Shown here: positions 12,997 through 18,823 of the stretch, one piece after another
Numbering within the stretch: the first letter of the stretch is position 1
How the letters are laid out: the number at the start of each line of letters is the position of its first letter
DNA from: Dunaliella salina
Taxonomy: Eukaryota; Chlorophyta; Chlorophyceae; Chlamydomonadales; Dunaliellaceae
Reading direction: 5' to 3'
NCBI GenBank assembly: GCA_002284615.2
Contig: MU069669.1
Location: 92,229-111,124, forward strand
DNA: 18,896 nucleotides
Made by a program: the position numbers and the translations under genes
The notes under the pieces: model-generated
What the model saw: only the letters and a program-made list of their open reading frames with translations
What the model was told of the DNA's origin: nothing
Databases searched by the model: none

Positions 12997-13440
12997 TATT
13001 ACTATTATTGTTATTATTATTATTATTTTTATTATTATTATTATTATTGTTGTTATTATTATTATTATTATTATTTATGAAGCCCAAAATACCTCATGTG
13101 CATGTTAGAATGGGAGAGTGCAACCCACTGGCGGCTGTCACAGCGTTCTCCATGCACGCATGGATGTCGGAGCAGTATCAGAGGGTGACAACTTGGGGGG
13201 GGGGGGGGGGGGCGATGTCACAGGAAACTTTTCTGAGCCTCCCTGGTCCCCCCTCTCCAAATTTTCTATGCAGTTATATTCCATGATTACCGGAGCTGCA
13301 TAACCAATTCAAATGGTCCCCCCAATATAAATAAAAAAAAAGTCAATTCTAGTTTGAATGGGGGCCTGGAATTGAAAAATCAATACAAATGGGACTGGCT
13401 GATGGCTGGCATTAAGTTCTCAATTTGACCCAATTTGAAT

Positions 13441-13492
<52 letters not shown>

Positions 13493-14819
13493 GAGCTGCT
13501 GTTGGAGGTTATGCTAATGCTGCAGCAAGCTGGGAAGCTGCATATGAGGACTGGAAGAGCCCTGCTTGAAAGTGGAGTTACACGAGAGAGGGGAAAGAAG
13601 AAAATGTGCACCTTTGGAGGAATGTGCATTCACAACATCAGCACAGTTGCGCACATAACACACAGGAGCCCATGCATGCAACATGAACTGAGCTGTCACC
13701 TTGAGGGTGCCCCACAGGGTGCTTCACAGGCTGCCCCTTCTTGAATGACTGGCAAGCCTGGCTTGGTCTGCTCAGAGCCTCTGGGTAGAGGATACAGGCT
13801 TAAGCCATCTAGCTAGAGGGTTGGAGCTTGAGCTGGGGGTCTGGGAGGCCATTTTCAGCACTTGCCGTTTTCAGCCCCAAAATTAATTTTCAATTCAAAT
13901 GGAGTTTGAACGCTTGGGAATAACTAAGAGAGAGTTTCGAATTTTTGCCTCATAATTGATTGATATTCGAACCGGTTGTGTAGCTATGGTATAAAAACAC
14001 AACCCTGAAAAACAAATTTTGGGAAAGTCGGCTAGGTGTGAGAGCTAGGGTGCTCAAAAAGAGGAAATAAAGTGGTGGAAAACTGTGGAAATTGAGAACT
14101 TCCCACCCCACCGCATTTTGTCACATTTACCCTCGGGTGTGTAGCAGTGATATAGCAGACAGCGTTGCAAAAGAAATGGGGAGGGTGCGTGCTTGTGTAA
14201 GTTACCATTGGTGGTCTGGCTGGGTCAGGGTGGGCGAGAACGTTTGGGGGGTGAGGTGGACCTGTAAGCCCTTATCCCTGCTTTCACTGAAAGAGCACTT
14301 CCCTGAAGCCTTTTTTTAACTTTTCTTTGATTTAAACATCTTTATTGCCTTCAGGCCTACATCAAAATATGGGGTCGAAAGTCCGAGGCTTTTCCAGATT
14401 TGCAGCCAGACTTTGACCAGGCCCAGATCAGCACGGTGCCCTAGAATCTGAATAAAAAGTAGTGCTAACAAGTGCTTTCATAACTCATTTTTTGTCATCT
14501 TGGTACCTGAAGTCTGTGCAAGTTACGCTTCAAGGTTTCACACATTTGTGGGATCCTCTGCATCAATGCCCAGGCATGCACGTTAGTGCTTATTAAATCC
14601 CTAACCACACATGCCAGGGCCTTCCTCACACATGTCAGAGACCCCATTTGGAATCATTGAGGAATAAATGAGAGTGGAGAACCTTTGCGACCTTTGTGTC
14701 CTCCTGACTTGCTCCCTTGCAGGCCCAAACATCCACAGCCAAAGGTCCATTCTACACTCTTGTCCAGCGGGCCAAAAGATAGATTTTATGACAGATTCGA
14801 GCCGGGGCGATTGGGCTGA
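301..14819 (+). CDS. STPG/SHIPPO-repeat (ODF3/CIMAP-like) flagellar protein, 12-exon gene
   Basis: This is a split gene rebuilt from exon-like open stretches, GT-AG boundaries and matching phases. Coding parts are 301-382, 949-1117, 1407-1585, 1819-1875, 2631-2798, 3322-3520, 4227-4363, 6530-6716, 8871-9023, 11614-11662, 12706-12803 and 14723-14819, giving 524 residues and a TGA stop. Residues 1-210 are Ser/His/Pro/Arg-rich with one charged helical stretch (about 49-75). Residues 211-524 hold six PGP-Y motifs at 215-221, 263-268, 327-333, 388-394, 429-434 and 486-492, with FG motifs AFGT (240-243), SFGR (303-306), IFGV (354-357) and TFGK (452-455) between them. The family is known for sperm-tail and axonemal proteins, some bound to doublet microtubules. 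A structural role in the flagellum is inferred from that. Eleven consecutive phase matches with no in-frame stop are hard to get by chance. The N-terminal exons 1-4 are less certain than exons 5-12. Confidence 0.77.
383..948 (+). other. Intron 1 with short duplications and CA tract
   Basis: Between 424 and 545, phrases such as ATGCTGTATG and GACATTGGAGC recur as a degenerate tandem duplication. A CA microsatellite lies at 727-757. An open stretch at 624-759 (MEWVPDALANFPCIMKELAQ...) with an ACCATGG start and a CAAG|GTGAAC donor is phase-compatible with exon 2 and could be an alternative first exon. Confidence 0.45.
949..1117 (+). CDS. Exon 2, STPG gene
   Basis: The acceptor is a strong pyrimidine tract ending CTCTGCAG at 941-948. 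The donor is CCAG|GTGCGA at 1118. The frame starts with two bases, reads 55 codons and leaves AG. The product includes TPSVTGPNFKNGW and then an acidic, helix-like stretch (MEAEEEVKQDTVFRAEQQ...) that looks clearly protein-coding. This may be a short coiled or amphipathic helix at residues 49-75. The ATG at 1011 (context GCCCATGG) could be an alternative start. Confidence 0.68.
1407..1585 (+). CDS. Exon 3, STPG gene
   Basis: The acceptor is GCTTCTGTAG at 1397-1406. The donor is CGCAA|GTGAGC at 1586. One base completes an Arg codon with AG of exon 2, then 59 codons follow and one base is left. The protein is low in hydrophobic residues, with a His/Pro/Gln patch (HSHPHHQPPPS) and an acidic end (SLPPEDFLAQQQPEIA). 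This fits a disordered N-terminal region. No known domain is recognised. Confidence 0.65.
1819..1875 (+). CDS. Exon 4 (short), STPG gene
   Basis: The acceptor is CCCACTCTGGCAG ending at 1818, and the donor is GGGTTT|GTAAGC at 1876. It encodes SGSTSPPSPIKFQCLLGV and keeps the phase between exons 3 and 5. A longer version starting at 1684 after CTCTCAAACAG keeps the same frame and would add 45 residues, so the 5' end is uncertain. An overlapping frame from 1730 is also open but does not fit the phase of exon 5. Confidence 0.48.
1876..2630 (+). other. Intron 4, mostly unique sequence
   Basis: This is mostly unique, T-rich sequence. Near 2465-2600 a block of about 70 bp is roughly duplicated, with the phrase CCTTCTCCATGTCT appearing twice followed by CCTGTACA and GCAATGTATA-like text. 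A Ser-rich open stretch at about 2311-2412 was considered as an extra exon but is not needed for phase continuity. Confidence 0.4.
2631..2798 (+). CDS. Exon 5, STPG gene (first PGPG motif begins)
   Basis: The acceptor is CGCTGTGCAG ending at 2630, and the donor is GGACCAG|GTGCGC at 2799. The frame encodes a basic Ser/Arg-rich stretch (HKRRHSSSSRSTRS) followed by GRPIYSPGP. The leftover G joins GT of exon 6 to restore SPGPGAY, the first canonical STPG motif (residues 215-221). The 168-nt length is a multiple of three. Its tail and donor are copied several times in the following intron. Confidence 0.75.
2775..3290 (+). repeat. Tandem array copying exon 5 tail and 5' splice site
   Basis: Five AG|GT boundaries lie at 2799, 2905, 3011, 3095 and 3197 (spacings 106, 106, 84, 102). 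Each is followed by a version of GTGCGCTCATGTGTGCAG and preceded by a degraded form of the exon 5 end (CAGCCCCGGACCAG). Between them ACATCACTGACAACTC recurs. The first boundary is the real exon 5 donor and the rest lie in intron 5. Confidence 0.8.
3322..3520 (+). CDS. Exon 6, STPG gene (AFGT and SPGPAY)
   Basis: The acceptor is GCACCCCAG ending at 3321. The donor is CTTCAG|GTATGT at 3521. It reads 65 codons after completing Gly219. It completes SPGPGAY, then gives AFGT (240-243) and SPGPAYNSSP (263-272), the family's alternating layout. It leaves AG, to be completed by exon 7. The last about 70 bases are duplicated three times in the next intron. Confidence 0.8.
3450..3790 (+). repeat. Tandem array copying exon 6 tail
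   Basis: TTCAAGCCCTGCAAGCAT occurs at 3473 (in exon 6) and again at 3580, 3639 and 3743 (spacings 107, 59, 104). Each copy is an in-frame version of the PAYNSSPASI segment. The copy near 3639 ends in CGCTTCAG|GTGTGT, so its donor is intact. The last copy ends CTTAGGCG and has lost it. Confidence 0.85.
4227..4363 (+). CDS. Exon 7, STPG gene (SFGR and NPGPG)
   Basis: The acceptor is TTACACCCCCTAG ending at 4226. An in-frame alternative acceptor at 4241 (CCCTCAG) would remove five residues. The donor is GGACCAG|GTAAGT at 4364, a consensus site. The exon encodes CSFGRRDIG and ends with PLWNPGP. The leftover G is completed by exon 8 to give NPGPGNY. The exon junction falls at the same point of the motif as in exon 5/6. 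Confidence 0.8.
4551..4672. repeat. Cluster of AGAGTCTC / GAGACTCT inverted motifs
   Basis: Several near-palindromic AGAGTCTC and GAGACTCT words flank a G-rich centre (GAATGGGGGGACGGAATG). It may be a decayed hairpin element. No clean terminal inverted repeat or target duplication was found. Confidence 0.3.
4905..5076. mobile_element. MITE-like element, 172 bp, TA-flanked
   Basis: The left end AGGTGCGGGATGTAATATTGC and right end (reverse complement AGGCGGGATTGCACTGTAATA) form imperfect terminal inverted repeats, flanked by TA on both sides. Inside are further inverted repeats, including perfect 17-bp arms TATTACTATAATATTAC and its complement (about 4941-4957 and 4972-4988). There is no coding capacity. 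It fits a non-autonomous DNA transposon with a TA target site (Tc1/mariner type). The family is inferred. Confidence 0.6.
5093..5304. other. Unassigned open island with nested hairpins in intron 7
   Basis: This follows the MITE directly. The stretch is open in one + frame to a TAG at about 5313 (contains KWGFAKKGLPSN) and partly open in another. It contains the palindrome GGGCGTACGCCC and the hairpin GCCCCATAAATGGGGC. It is not needed for the STPG exon chain, because exons 7 and 8 join without it. Confidence 0.25.
5305..5482. repeat. Minisatellite: GGGTAGTAACCATTAGA and CACATGATAAA units
   Basis: About six diverged copies of an 18-20-bp unit (GGGTAGTAACCATTAGA) lie at 5305-5425. Three to four copies of ACACATGATAA follow at 5448-5482. 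Confidence 0.7.
5880..6080. mobile_element. MITE-like element, 201 bp, 20-bp terminal inverted repeats
   Basis: Left end ACCATACAGACCCGTGACCA (5880-5899) and right end (6061-6080, reverse complement ACCGTACAGACCCGTGACCA) match at 19 of 20 positions. The interior carries repeated TTATGCACC and ATTACGC words and no ORF of note. No clear target-site duplication was seen, so the superfamily is open. It lies in intron 7. Confidence 0.72.
6530..6716 (+). CDS. Exon 8, STPG gene (IFGV and SPGPA)
   Basis: The acceptor is CCATTCTTGCAG ending at 6529, and the donor is CTGCCAG|GTGGGT at 6717. It reads 61 full codons, starting NYDVQRLANG, with AIFGVSPK in the middle and HSPGPA at the end. Both ends carry halves of STPG motifs, which complete correctly with exons 7 and 9. 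That makes this exon the strongest anchor of the model. The flanking introns are each about 2.16 kb. Confidence 0.88.
6950..7380. repeat. Tandem repeat, about 145-165 bp unit, in intron 8
   Basis: Three copies of a block containing GATGAGGTCATGGCTGCC, GCATCCTTG, AGCAAAGC and GCACATGAGAGG start near 6962, 7125 and 7270. A smaller TTGAACTTGCTAGG repeat lies at 7037-7090. AAAGCTCAAAGCTCAA motifs follow at 7403-7441. Confidence 0.75.
7540..8470. repeat. Large minisatellite with higher-order structure
   Basis: Roughly 45-50-bp units of the type GCTGTGGCCATGCGTCTTGC and CTCGTTCTGTGGCAAATCAT fill over 900 bp. A higher-order block (TGTGCCCAA...CATGATGAGGCAAACCATC...GACCCATCCTGT) recurs at about 7848 and 8035, roughly 187 bp apart, and degraded near 8320. 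Several frames stay open across it, up to 243 codons. These are repeat translations, not genes. It sits in intron 8. Confidence 0.85.
8871..9023 (+). CDS. Exon 9, STPG gene (SPGPVY)
   Basis: The acceptor is ACTTGTGTTGCAG ending at 8870, and the donor is GATCG|GTAGGT at 9024. One base completes an Arg codon, giving SPGPARY across the junction. The exon then encodes PTRTSPAKYSMAKKAPSYF and PSPGPVYRPTINSHAD. It leaves CG. A different open frame across the same bases (8837-9043) lacks the motif and the phase match. The exon's tail and donor are repeated in the downstream intron. Confidence 0.85.
9015..9600 (+). repeat. Array copying exon 9 tail and 5' splice site
   Basis: CG|GTAGGT occurs at 9024 (real donor), 9415 and 9510. 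It is preceded each time by a version of the exon end (AACAGCCATGCTGAT, AACAGTCATGCTGAT, AGCAGTCATGCCTT) and followed by TTGCATCTCAGGCATTGCAG-like text. The 9415 and 9510 units are about 95 bp apart. A last copy without a donor ends near 9600. Confidence 0.8.
9671..10132. repeat. Minisatellite, about 43-bp unit (CCCAAGCTTTGAAAAGCATG)
   Basis: Ten or eleven diverged copies of a unit combining CCTCCCAAGCTTTGA, AAGCATGCAAGG and GGCCCTA. AAGCTT and GCATGC recur in register. It is in intron 9. Confidence 0.85.
10141..10308. repeat. 84-bp tandem duplication
   Basis: AGTGAATGAGG starts at 10141 and 10225. Both copies contain CTGAGCACATTT and end GACCCACAGCC. Confidence 0.75.
10440..10515 (-). mobile_element. 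tRNA-derived SINE-like sequence
   Basis: Read on the minus strand, it contains TGGTGCAGTGG (a box A type word), CTCCCCTTGGATCGGGAGG (an anticodon-arm-like hairpin with five paired bases) and CCTGGTTTTAACCC (a degenerate box B). GGCGG and CTGCC could pair as an acceptor stem. Box spacing is about eight bases shorter than in a normal tRNA and box B is imperfect. That suggests a decayed tRNA-derived element rather than a working tRNA. Body and tail are not resolved. Confidence 0.4.
10747..10858. repeat. Purine-only tract (GAAA/AACG type)
   Basis: Over 100 bases are nearly free of T on the + strand, built from GAAAC, GAAAG and AAGGA words. It makes false hydrophobic Phe/Ser ORFs on the minus strand. 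Confidence 0.85.
10920..11420. repeat. ATCAGCATGGCT minisatellite with higher-order unit
   Basis: Units of about 12 bp (ACATCAGCATGGCT, TGCATCAGCATGAT) are grouped into blocks marked by GGCTGTGGACCCACAGCC, a near-palindrome, at about 11044, 11145, 11259 and 11388. GCTTCAGCTGCATGCATC follows in most blocks. The same GGACCCACAGCC word appears singly upstream (10216, 10300, 10575, 10680). Confidence 0.85.
11614..11662 (+). CDS. Exon 10 (49 nt), STPG gene (TFGK)
   Basis: The acceptor is GCATTTGCAG ending at 11613, and the donor is TACTGG|GTAGGT at 11663. It completes an Arg codon and encodes PWNPQSATFGKSTKYW, an FG-type unit expected between two PGP-Y motifs. It ends in phase 0. A longer ORF in another frame (11425-11991) overlaps it but has no family signature. 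Confidence 0.75.
11663..12705 (+). other. Intron 10, mostly unique
   Basis: A short degenerate repeat of TTGCTCTGAGTG and GAATTGCTGTGG words lies at about 11855-11985. The rest shows no repeat or coding pattern. The 188-codon ORF covering 11425-11991 is Cys/Trp-rich and not supported. Confidence 0.4.
12706..12803 (+). CDS. Exon 11, STPG gene (SPGVGAY)
   Basis: The acceptor is a long pyrimidine tract ending CTGAACAG at 12705. The donor is CCTACAG|GTAAGT at 12804, a consensus site. It starts in phase 0 with DPARNLSAAPF and ends HSPGVGAY, the sixth motif. It leaves AG for the last exon. Confidence 0.82.
12921..13077. repeat. (TTA)n microsatellite
   Basis: A long, slightly interrupted TTA tract in intron 11 produces poly-Leu (+) and poly-Asn (-) false ORFs. 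Confidence 0.95.
13195..13212. repeat. G18 homopolymer
   Basis: An 18-base G run in intron 11. Its length is prone to sequencing error. Confidence 0.9.
13444..13490. repeat. (CTG)n microsatellite
   Basis: About 15.7 uninterrupted triplets in intron 11. It makes a poly-Ala ORF on the minus strand and is not in a coding exon. Confidence 0.95.
14723..14819 (+). CDS. Exon 12 (terminal), STPG gene
   Basis: The acceptor is TTGCTCCCTTGCAG ending at 14722. One base completes Arg493. It then encodes PKHPQPKVHSTLLSSGPKDR and FYDRFEPGRLG, and stops at TGA 14817-14819. SGPKDRF resembles the degenerate FG units of the family. The 61-bp block holding the stop codon is repeated twice more after it. No donor is obvious before the stop, so this is taken as the last coding exon. 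Confidence 0.65.
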
Positions 14820-14947
14820 CACACTCAGTGGGCCAAAAGATGGATTCTGTGATAGCTTTGAGGTGGAACTGATAGACTGACGCACTCAGTGGGCCAACAG
14901 TTAAGTTCGATGATTGACTTGGGCCGTGACAATGTACGAATGTTGCA
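14765..14947 (+). repeat. 61-bp triplication across the stop codon
   Basis: CAG(C/T)GGGCCAA starts at 14765, 14826 and 14887, an exact 61-bp period. The first copy holds the C-terminal codons and TGA. The next two are in the 3' UTR. Because 61 is not a multiple of three, the copies read in different frames. Confidence 0.85.
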
Positions 14948-15034
14948 GTTTGAAATCGTAGGCATGCCTTGGTGCGTGCCTTTTACTGCTGCACAAAGGG
15001 TGAACGGCGTCAAGTGCAACATGCAACAAAATTG

Positions 15035-15039
15035 TGTAA
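15035..15039 (+). promoter_or_regulatory. TGTAA poly(A)-type signal
   Basis: TGTAA is the usual polyadenylation signal of chlorophyte nuclear genes. This copy lies 216 nt after the proposed stop codon and is the first one noted there. The pentamer is short, so it supports the model only weakly. Confidence 0.35.
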
Positions 15040-15162
15040 AGCAGGAAGATGAGACAGGTAAAGACGTGTCCTCTTGCACAGAATGAACTCAGAATGCTGT
15101 ACCATTAGAATAATAGAATGTCTCCCCCAAAATGCGCACGACAATTTGTTTCTTGCCTTTTC

Positions 15163-15164
<2 letters not shown>

Positions 15165-15237
<73 letters not shown>
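15165..15237. repeat. (GT)n microsatellite, 73 nt
   Basis: A perfect GT run of about 36 units downstream of the STPG gene. Confidence 0.97.
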
Positions 15238-15238
<1 letters not shown>

Positions 15239-15365
15239 TGATTATGCTCGTCACATTATGCATGTAGGGCGCATCTTGGTGTTGTGTCCTTTCTCTCGAT
15301 TTTCCAGCTGCTTGCACTGCAATGGCGTGATCCTTTTTCATGACGTCAGTACAACTCACATTTAA

Positions 15366-15683
15366 AGATACATCTTTGACAATTTTCAGAGAGAAAAGAA
15401 CTTTTTTTCACGTTCTAGCCTAGCATTTTGTGTTTTGACCGATGGCTTCGTTTGTGTAAATCTGTGTAAGCCAGGCCTTTCGTTCTTTCCCTGGCTTTCT
15501 GATCTGAAGTTTGATCAGGCTTTTGTGAATTCACTGTTTCTGCAAATTTACTCTGGTCAGCCTATTTCCGTGAAGAATTTTGTGATGGATTTGAGAGAGA
15601 AGCTGCAAAGCTTGTGGGCCGTCGGTTTTGGTCTCGCAGAGCATGGCAAGAACACAGACAAATTGGCAAAGCACCATCATTGA
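15366..15683 (+). pseudogene. Orphan coding-like island, frame broken downstream
   Basis: This is open for over 100 codons without a convincing ATG start. The second half looks like real protein: PWLSDLKFDQAFVNSLF, QIYSGQPISVKNFVMDLREK, LQSLWAVGFGLAEHGKNTDK, then TGA at 15681. A shifted frame continues with GTLKPVAAYGKPFHALVSV to about 15750, which suggests a frameshift. An acceptor-like TTTTCAG lies at 15383-15389. No family is recognised with confidence. A decayed transposable-element ORF or an exon of another gene are both possible. Confidence 0.4.
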
Positions 15684-15744
15684 GTGGCACTTTGAAACCC
15701 GTTGCTGCCTATGGCAAGCCCTTCCATGCACTTGTATCTGTATT

Positions 15745-16560
15745 ATTTTAAGTTGACACATGCAGAGAAACAAGCTCACACATTACAGGTTGAGACTTCC
15801 CACAGACAAGAGCGTGCATCTCAACACTGTCATCACTGTACCTCAGGTACATAGGCTATGAATGAATCAGGAAGGATTGTGGTGAAGGGGGCTCAAGGCT
15901 CTTTTTTGAGCCAATGTGCAGGAAGGCCAAAAAAAATTTCCATGGAAGGCATGTGTAAATTTTGCGCTGGACCCCCCTGATCTCCCCCCCCCTCCCCCCC
16001 CAAAGCCCCTTCCAGTGCCCCAATCCGGACAAAAACTCTTAACCCTTGAAGGGTACAATCTGCTCCTCTTTCAAATAGCTTTCAACCTGCATATTCAGCG
16101 CAGTGAAACATTGAGTCACAGCAGAGCTATGTGGCAAAAGCTGAGCAGCGAACGCCCATGCTTACCTGGCCATCCAGACACCCACAATTGGCTTGCAAGT
16201 CCACAAACTGCCCTTCTAACTTCACCATGCAGTGTCACATTATACATTGTCACTGTCCTGAGAGTCTGGATTGATCTGCTGCATGCTTGCCTCCACACCC
16301 CTTGCTTCTCAGACCCTTGCGCGCTAGGCACTGACTCCGAGCCATGCACACAGACCCCCACTTTTACTCAATTTGCTCAAAGAGGGTGCCAATCGACAGC
16401 CCTCAAGCTCAGGAATCCGATGATGTATTTATAACTCAGACCCCCCCCTCCCTCCCCCTCCGATTGGATATTGATTGGATACCCATGTACCCAATTGATA
16501 GCTTTCTGAGCTCAAGATTCCGATTAGATAATTCTTAACCGGATTGACAGTTGCCGTCCA
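15745..16560. other. Intergenic stretch with C-rich runs
   Basis: C-rich tracts lie at about 15971-16004 and 16440-16460. An open + frame (15916-16434) has no recognisable motif and is not called. Confidence 0.4.
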
Positions 16561-17034
16561 AAAGTTACACGAACTCTTTCCTCGTGTAATGTGTCTTATT
16601 TTCCTCAATTGATGTAGGGAGAGTTTCTCTGCCTACGTAGTTTATCCTTTCCTTTCACGAGGCTCAAAAGACGAAAAACGTGCTAATTCCCTTTGTTCTT
16701 GGAATTCCATGTGTTCTAACACAAGAAATTCGCGCTTCTTTCCTATATCTTCCCAACATACAGGCCTTCAGGCTCAAACTGGGGGGCAGCGCCATTTTGT
16801 CGGCTATGGGTATAGAAAGGCTTCCAGTCAAAGCGACTAATTGCTAGCCTGTTCGTAAAAATGAGAATCACGAAAAAAAATTTCTAGCTTTTGTTGCTCT
16901 GGTTCATGAAGCAAGGCGTATGATAAGACTACACATGGTGAAGGGTAAGCGGAGTTCCTTGTTATTTCCAAAATCAAGAGACTAGTTCGCACTGCCGTCG
17001 GGTGGTCCAACAACCATGCATGGTCATTCTGATG

Positions 17035-17330
17035 AATTAATCTTGGTATCGAATCATTCACGAAGCGATTCCCCGTCTCAAAGGTCCTGAATGCCTGATG
17101 GTCCGATTTGGACGGGTACCATGCATCCTCATTCTAGGTTCAAAATCGTGGTTTTGGATCATTCACAAAGCGATCCTGCGTCTTACAAACTGAAAGGCCC
17201 AAAGCTCCCACGGGCAAGAACACATTTGCGTTCTGATTTTTTATGATCTTGGTATCAAATTCGCCACAAAGCGATTCCGCACCTTATTACCTGGAATAAC
17301 GATGGTCCAAATCGGGTGGGTGAATGGGAC
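17035..17330. repeat. Diverged tandem repeat, about 105-bp unit, three copies
   Basis: CTTGGTATC / GTTTTGGATC followed by CATTCAC(A/G)AAGCGATTCC and then CGTCTCA-like text occurs near 17042, 17150 and 17250. ATGGTCC(G/A)ATTTGGACGGGT appears after copy 1 and in a diverged form after copy 3. The surrounding 16.5-17.5 kb has a different base texture from the gene and may be an old transposable-element insertion. Confidence 0.6.
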
Positions 17331-17447
17331 ACTGTGTTGGCTCTGTGCACTTATGATGGCAGTCAAGGATCATTCTATCTGGTTACAAGGACGTCCGCTG
17401 ATTCTTAGTGGAAATGTCACACATGTCACAGAGACGATCGCTACGTC

Positions 17448-17467
17448 CGATCAGTGGTGACTGATCG
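17448..17467. repeat. Hairpin CGATCAGT-GGTG-ACTGATCG
   Basis: Perfect 8-bp arms around a 4-base loop. The GCTCGGCCGAGC palindrome at 17535-17546 lies 70 bp away. There is no run of T after the hairpin, and no function is assigned. Confidence 0.6.
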
Positions 17468-18070
17468 TTCCAAATGAGACCAATTATCTTAACTCTGGTC
17501 TCACCTATATTTCTTACCACAACACCGCGGTTCGGCTCGGCCGAGCAGCCACAGTATCTGGCTGGAGTCCAATCCCTATTGTAATGTTATAATGCGATAT
17601 TGGCCTGCATAAGAAGCAATGAGAAGTATATCATACATATGCTCAGCAGCAGGCTGCCACCACTTCATGGCATTATCTTGATTCCTGTAACAAACTGAAT
17701 ACCTTTTCTGAATGCGGCAGCATTGTATTGCACTCATACAATTTGTCATCAATGTGGATGTTTCAGAAAAAAAATATGGCTGAGCCAGCAGAGTCAGCAA
17801 GTTCATGGAGGACCAAGACAAGACAAACCACATTCTCGCAACACACACAAATTCTTTTGTGGCGGAGGGGACTTACAGCTCTTTTGAGCCCATACGTCTC
17901 CTCCTCCTTAACAAAGTGGGGAAGTTCTCTTCCATGTGTTTAGCTTTAACTCCCCCCTTCTTTTGGCGGGCAAACCATGAGGCACACGGCAATGTGCAAC
18001 GCAGGCATTGAGTGAAGAGCTCCGAATAAAATACAAGTAATAATAGCCTATTGAGGGAAGAATCCCATGA

Positions 18071-18379
18071 ATGAGCAGCGGGACTCCAGAGCCAGGAAAG
18101 TCATCAATTCCTTCATTCCAAGGCCCCATCATGATCATGATGAACAGTAGTGACACAACTTTTCCCCTCAAACTCCTTGAAACCCTGGCAAGGTTCCTTA
18201 CATCCTTCCTTCATCCAAAAGCCCTACAAAGCTTCCTCCTCATACTCCTTGAAGCCCTGCCAACGTCTGCGACCCCAAGGGCCCTCCCAAAGAAGGGGAC
18301 GCTCCCAGCACTGGGCTCCAGCCAGGCCCTCTTGTTAGCTGCAACTAAAAAACGAGCAGGAAAACTAGCATGTTGCTAG
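18071..18379 (+). other. Leu-rich open stretch, probably not coding
   Basis: This is open for 102 codons. It contains an internal near-duplication around CTCCTTGAAACCCTGGCA and CTCCTTGAAGCCCTGCCA. No domain is seen and it is recorded only because of its length. Confidence 0.2.
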
Positions 18380-18479
18380 AAATCAACCAGTAGGAAAGTC
18401 TTGCAGCCAATGCCGACAATCAAATCAAATGTGCGTACGTGTGTGGAGGGCCAGGGGTGTGTGTAGGGGGGGATTACAG

Positions 18480-18672
18480 TAACAGTGACACTGCTTTTGA
18501 GGCAGACGAGGGTATCATTTCCATGTTTCCTTTGCTGGCTGTGAAAGGAAAGGATAAGGGCAACAGCGCAGCCAGCAAAACCATGTCCTGTGCCAACTTC
18601 GACAAAATAGAACTGAGAGTGGAAGACAGTGATGCCCTGCTGTGGGTCAAGCAGAGCATCAATGACGGATAG
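18480..18672 (+). CDS. Possible 3'-terminal exon of an unknown gene
   Basis: After an acceptor-like GGGGGGATTACAG (ending 18479), the frame encodes a mixed acidic/hydrophobic segment (FEADEGIISMFPLLAVKGKD, CANFDKIELRVEDSDALLW, VKQSINDG) and ends at TAG 18670-18672. Composition and absence of repeats make it look coding. The opposite strand is also open (18376-18756) but reads as the complement. No upstream exon is found and the family is unknown. Confidence 0.4.
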
Positions 18673-18823
18673 CAGAAACTTTGGGCTTGCATCTGTCCAA
18701 CACAAGCAAGCTAGAGAACAGTACCTGTCATGAAGGAGTTGCCAGGGTTGCGGCAAAGCCTGGCATCTAGAAAAGCCACATGAAGCTTGCCATAATCATA
18801 TCCAGTACAAAGGCCTTGTGTAA

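Noticed and set aside
12897..13286. Poly-Leu ORF (+) and poly-Asn ORF (-)
   Set aside because: Simple translation of a TTA microsatellite.
13420..13629. Minus-strand ORF with poly-Ala
   Set aside because: It is produced by the CTG repeat.
17576..17848. Minus-strand 90-codon ORF
   Set aside because: There is no motif and no neighbouring exon support. It contains an acceptor-like sequence but no matching partner.
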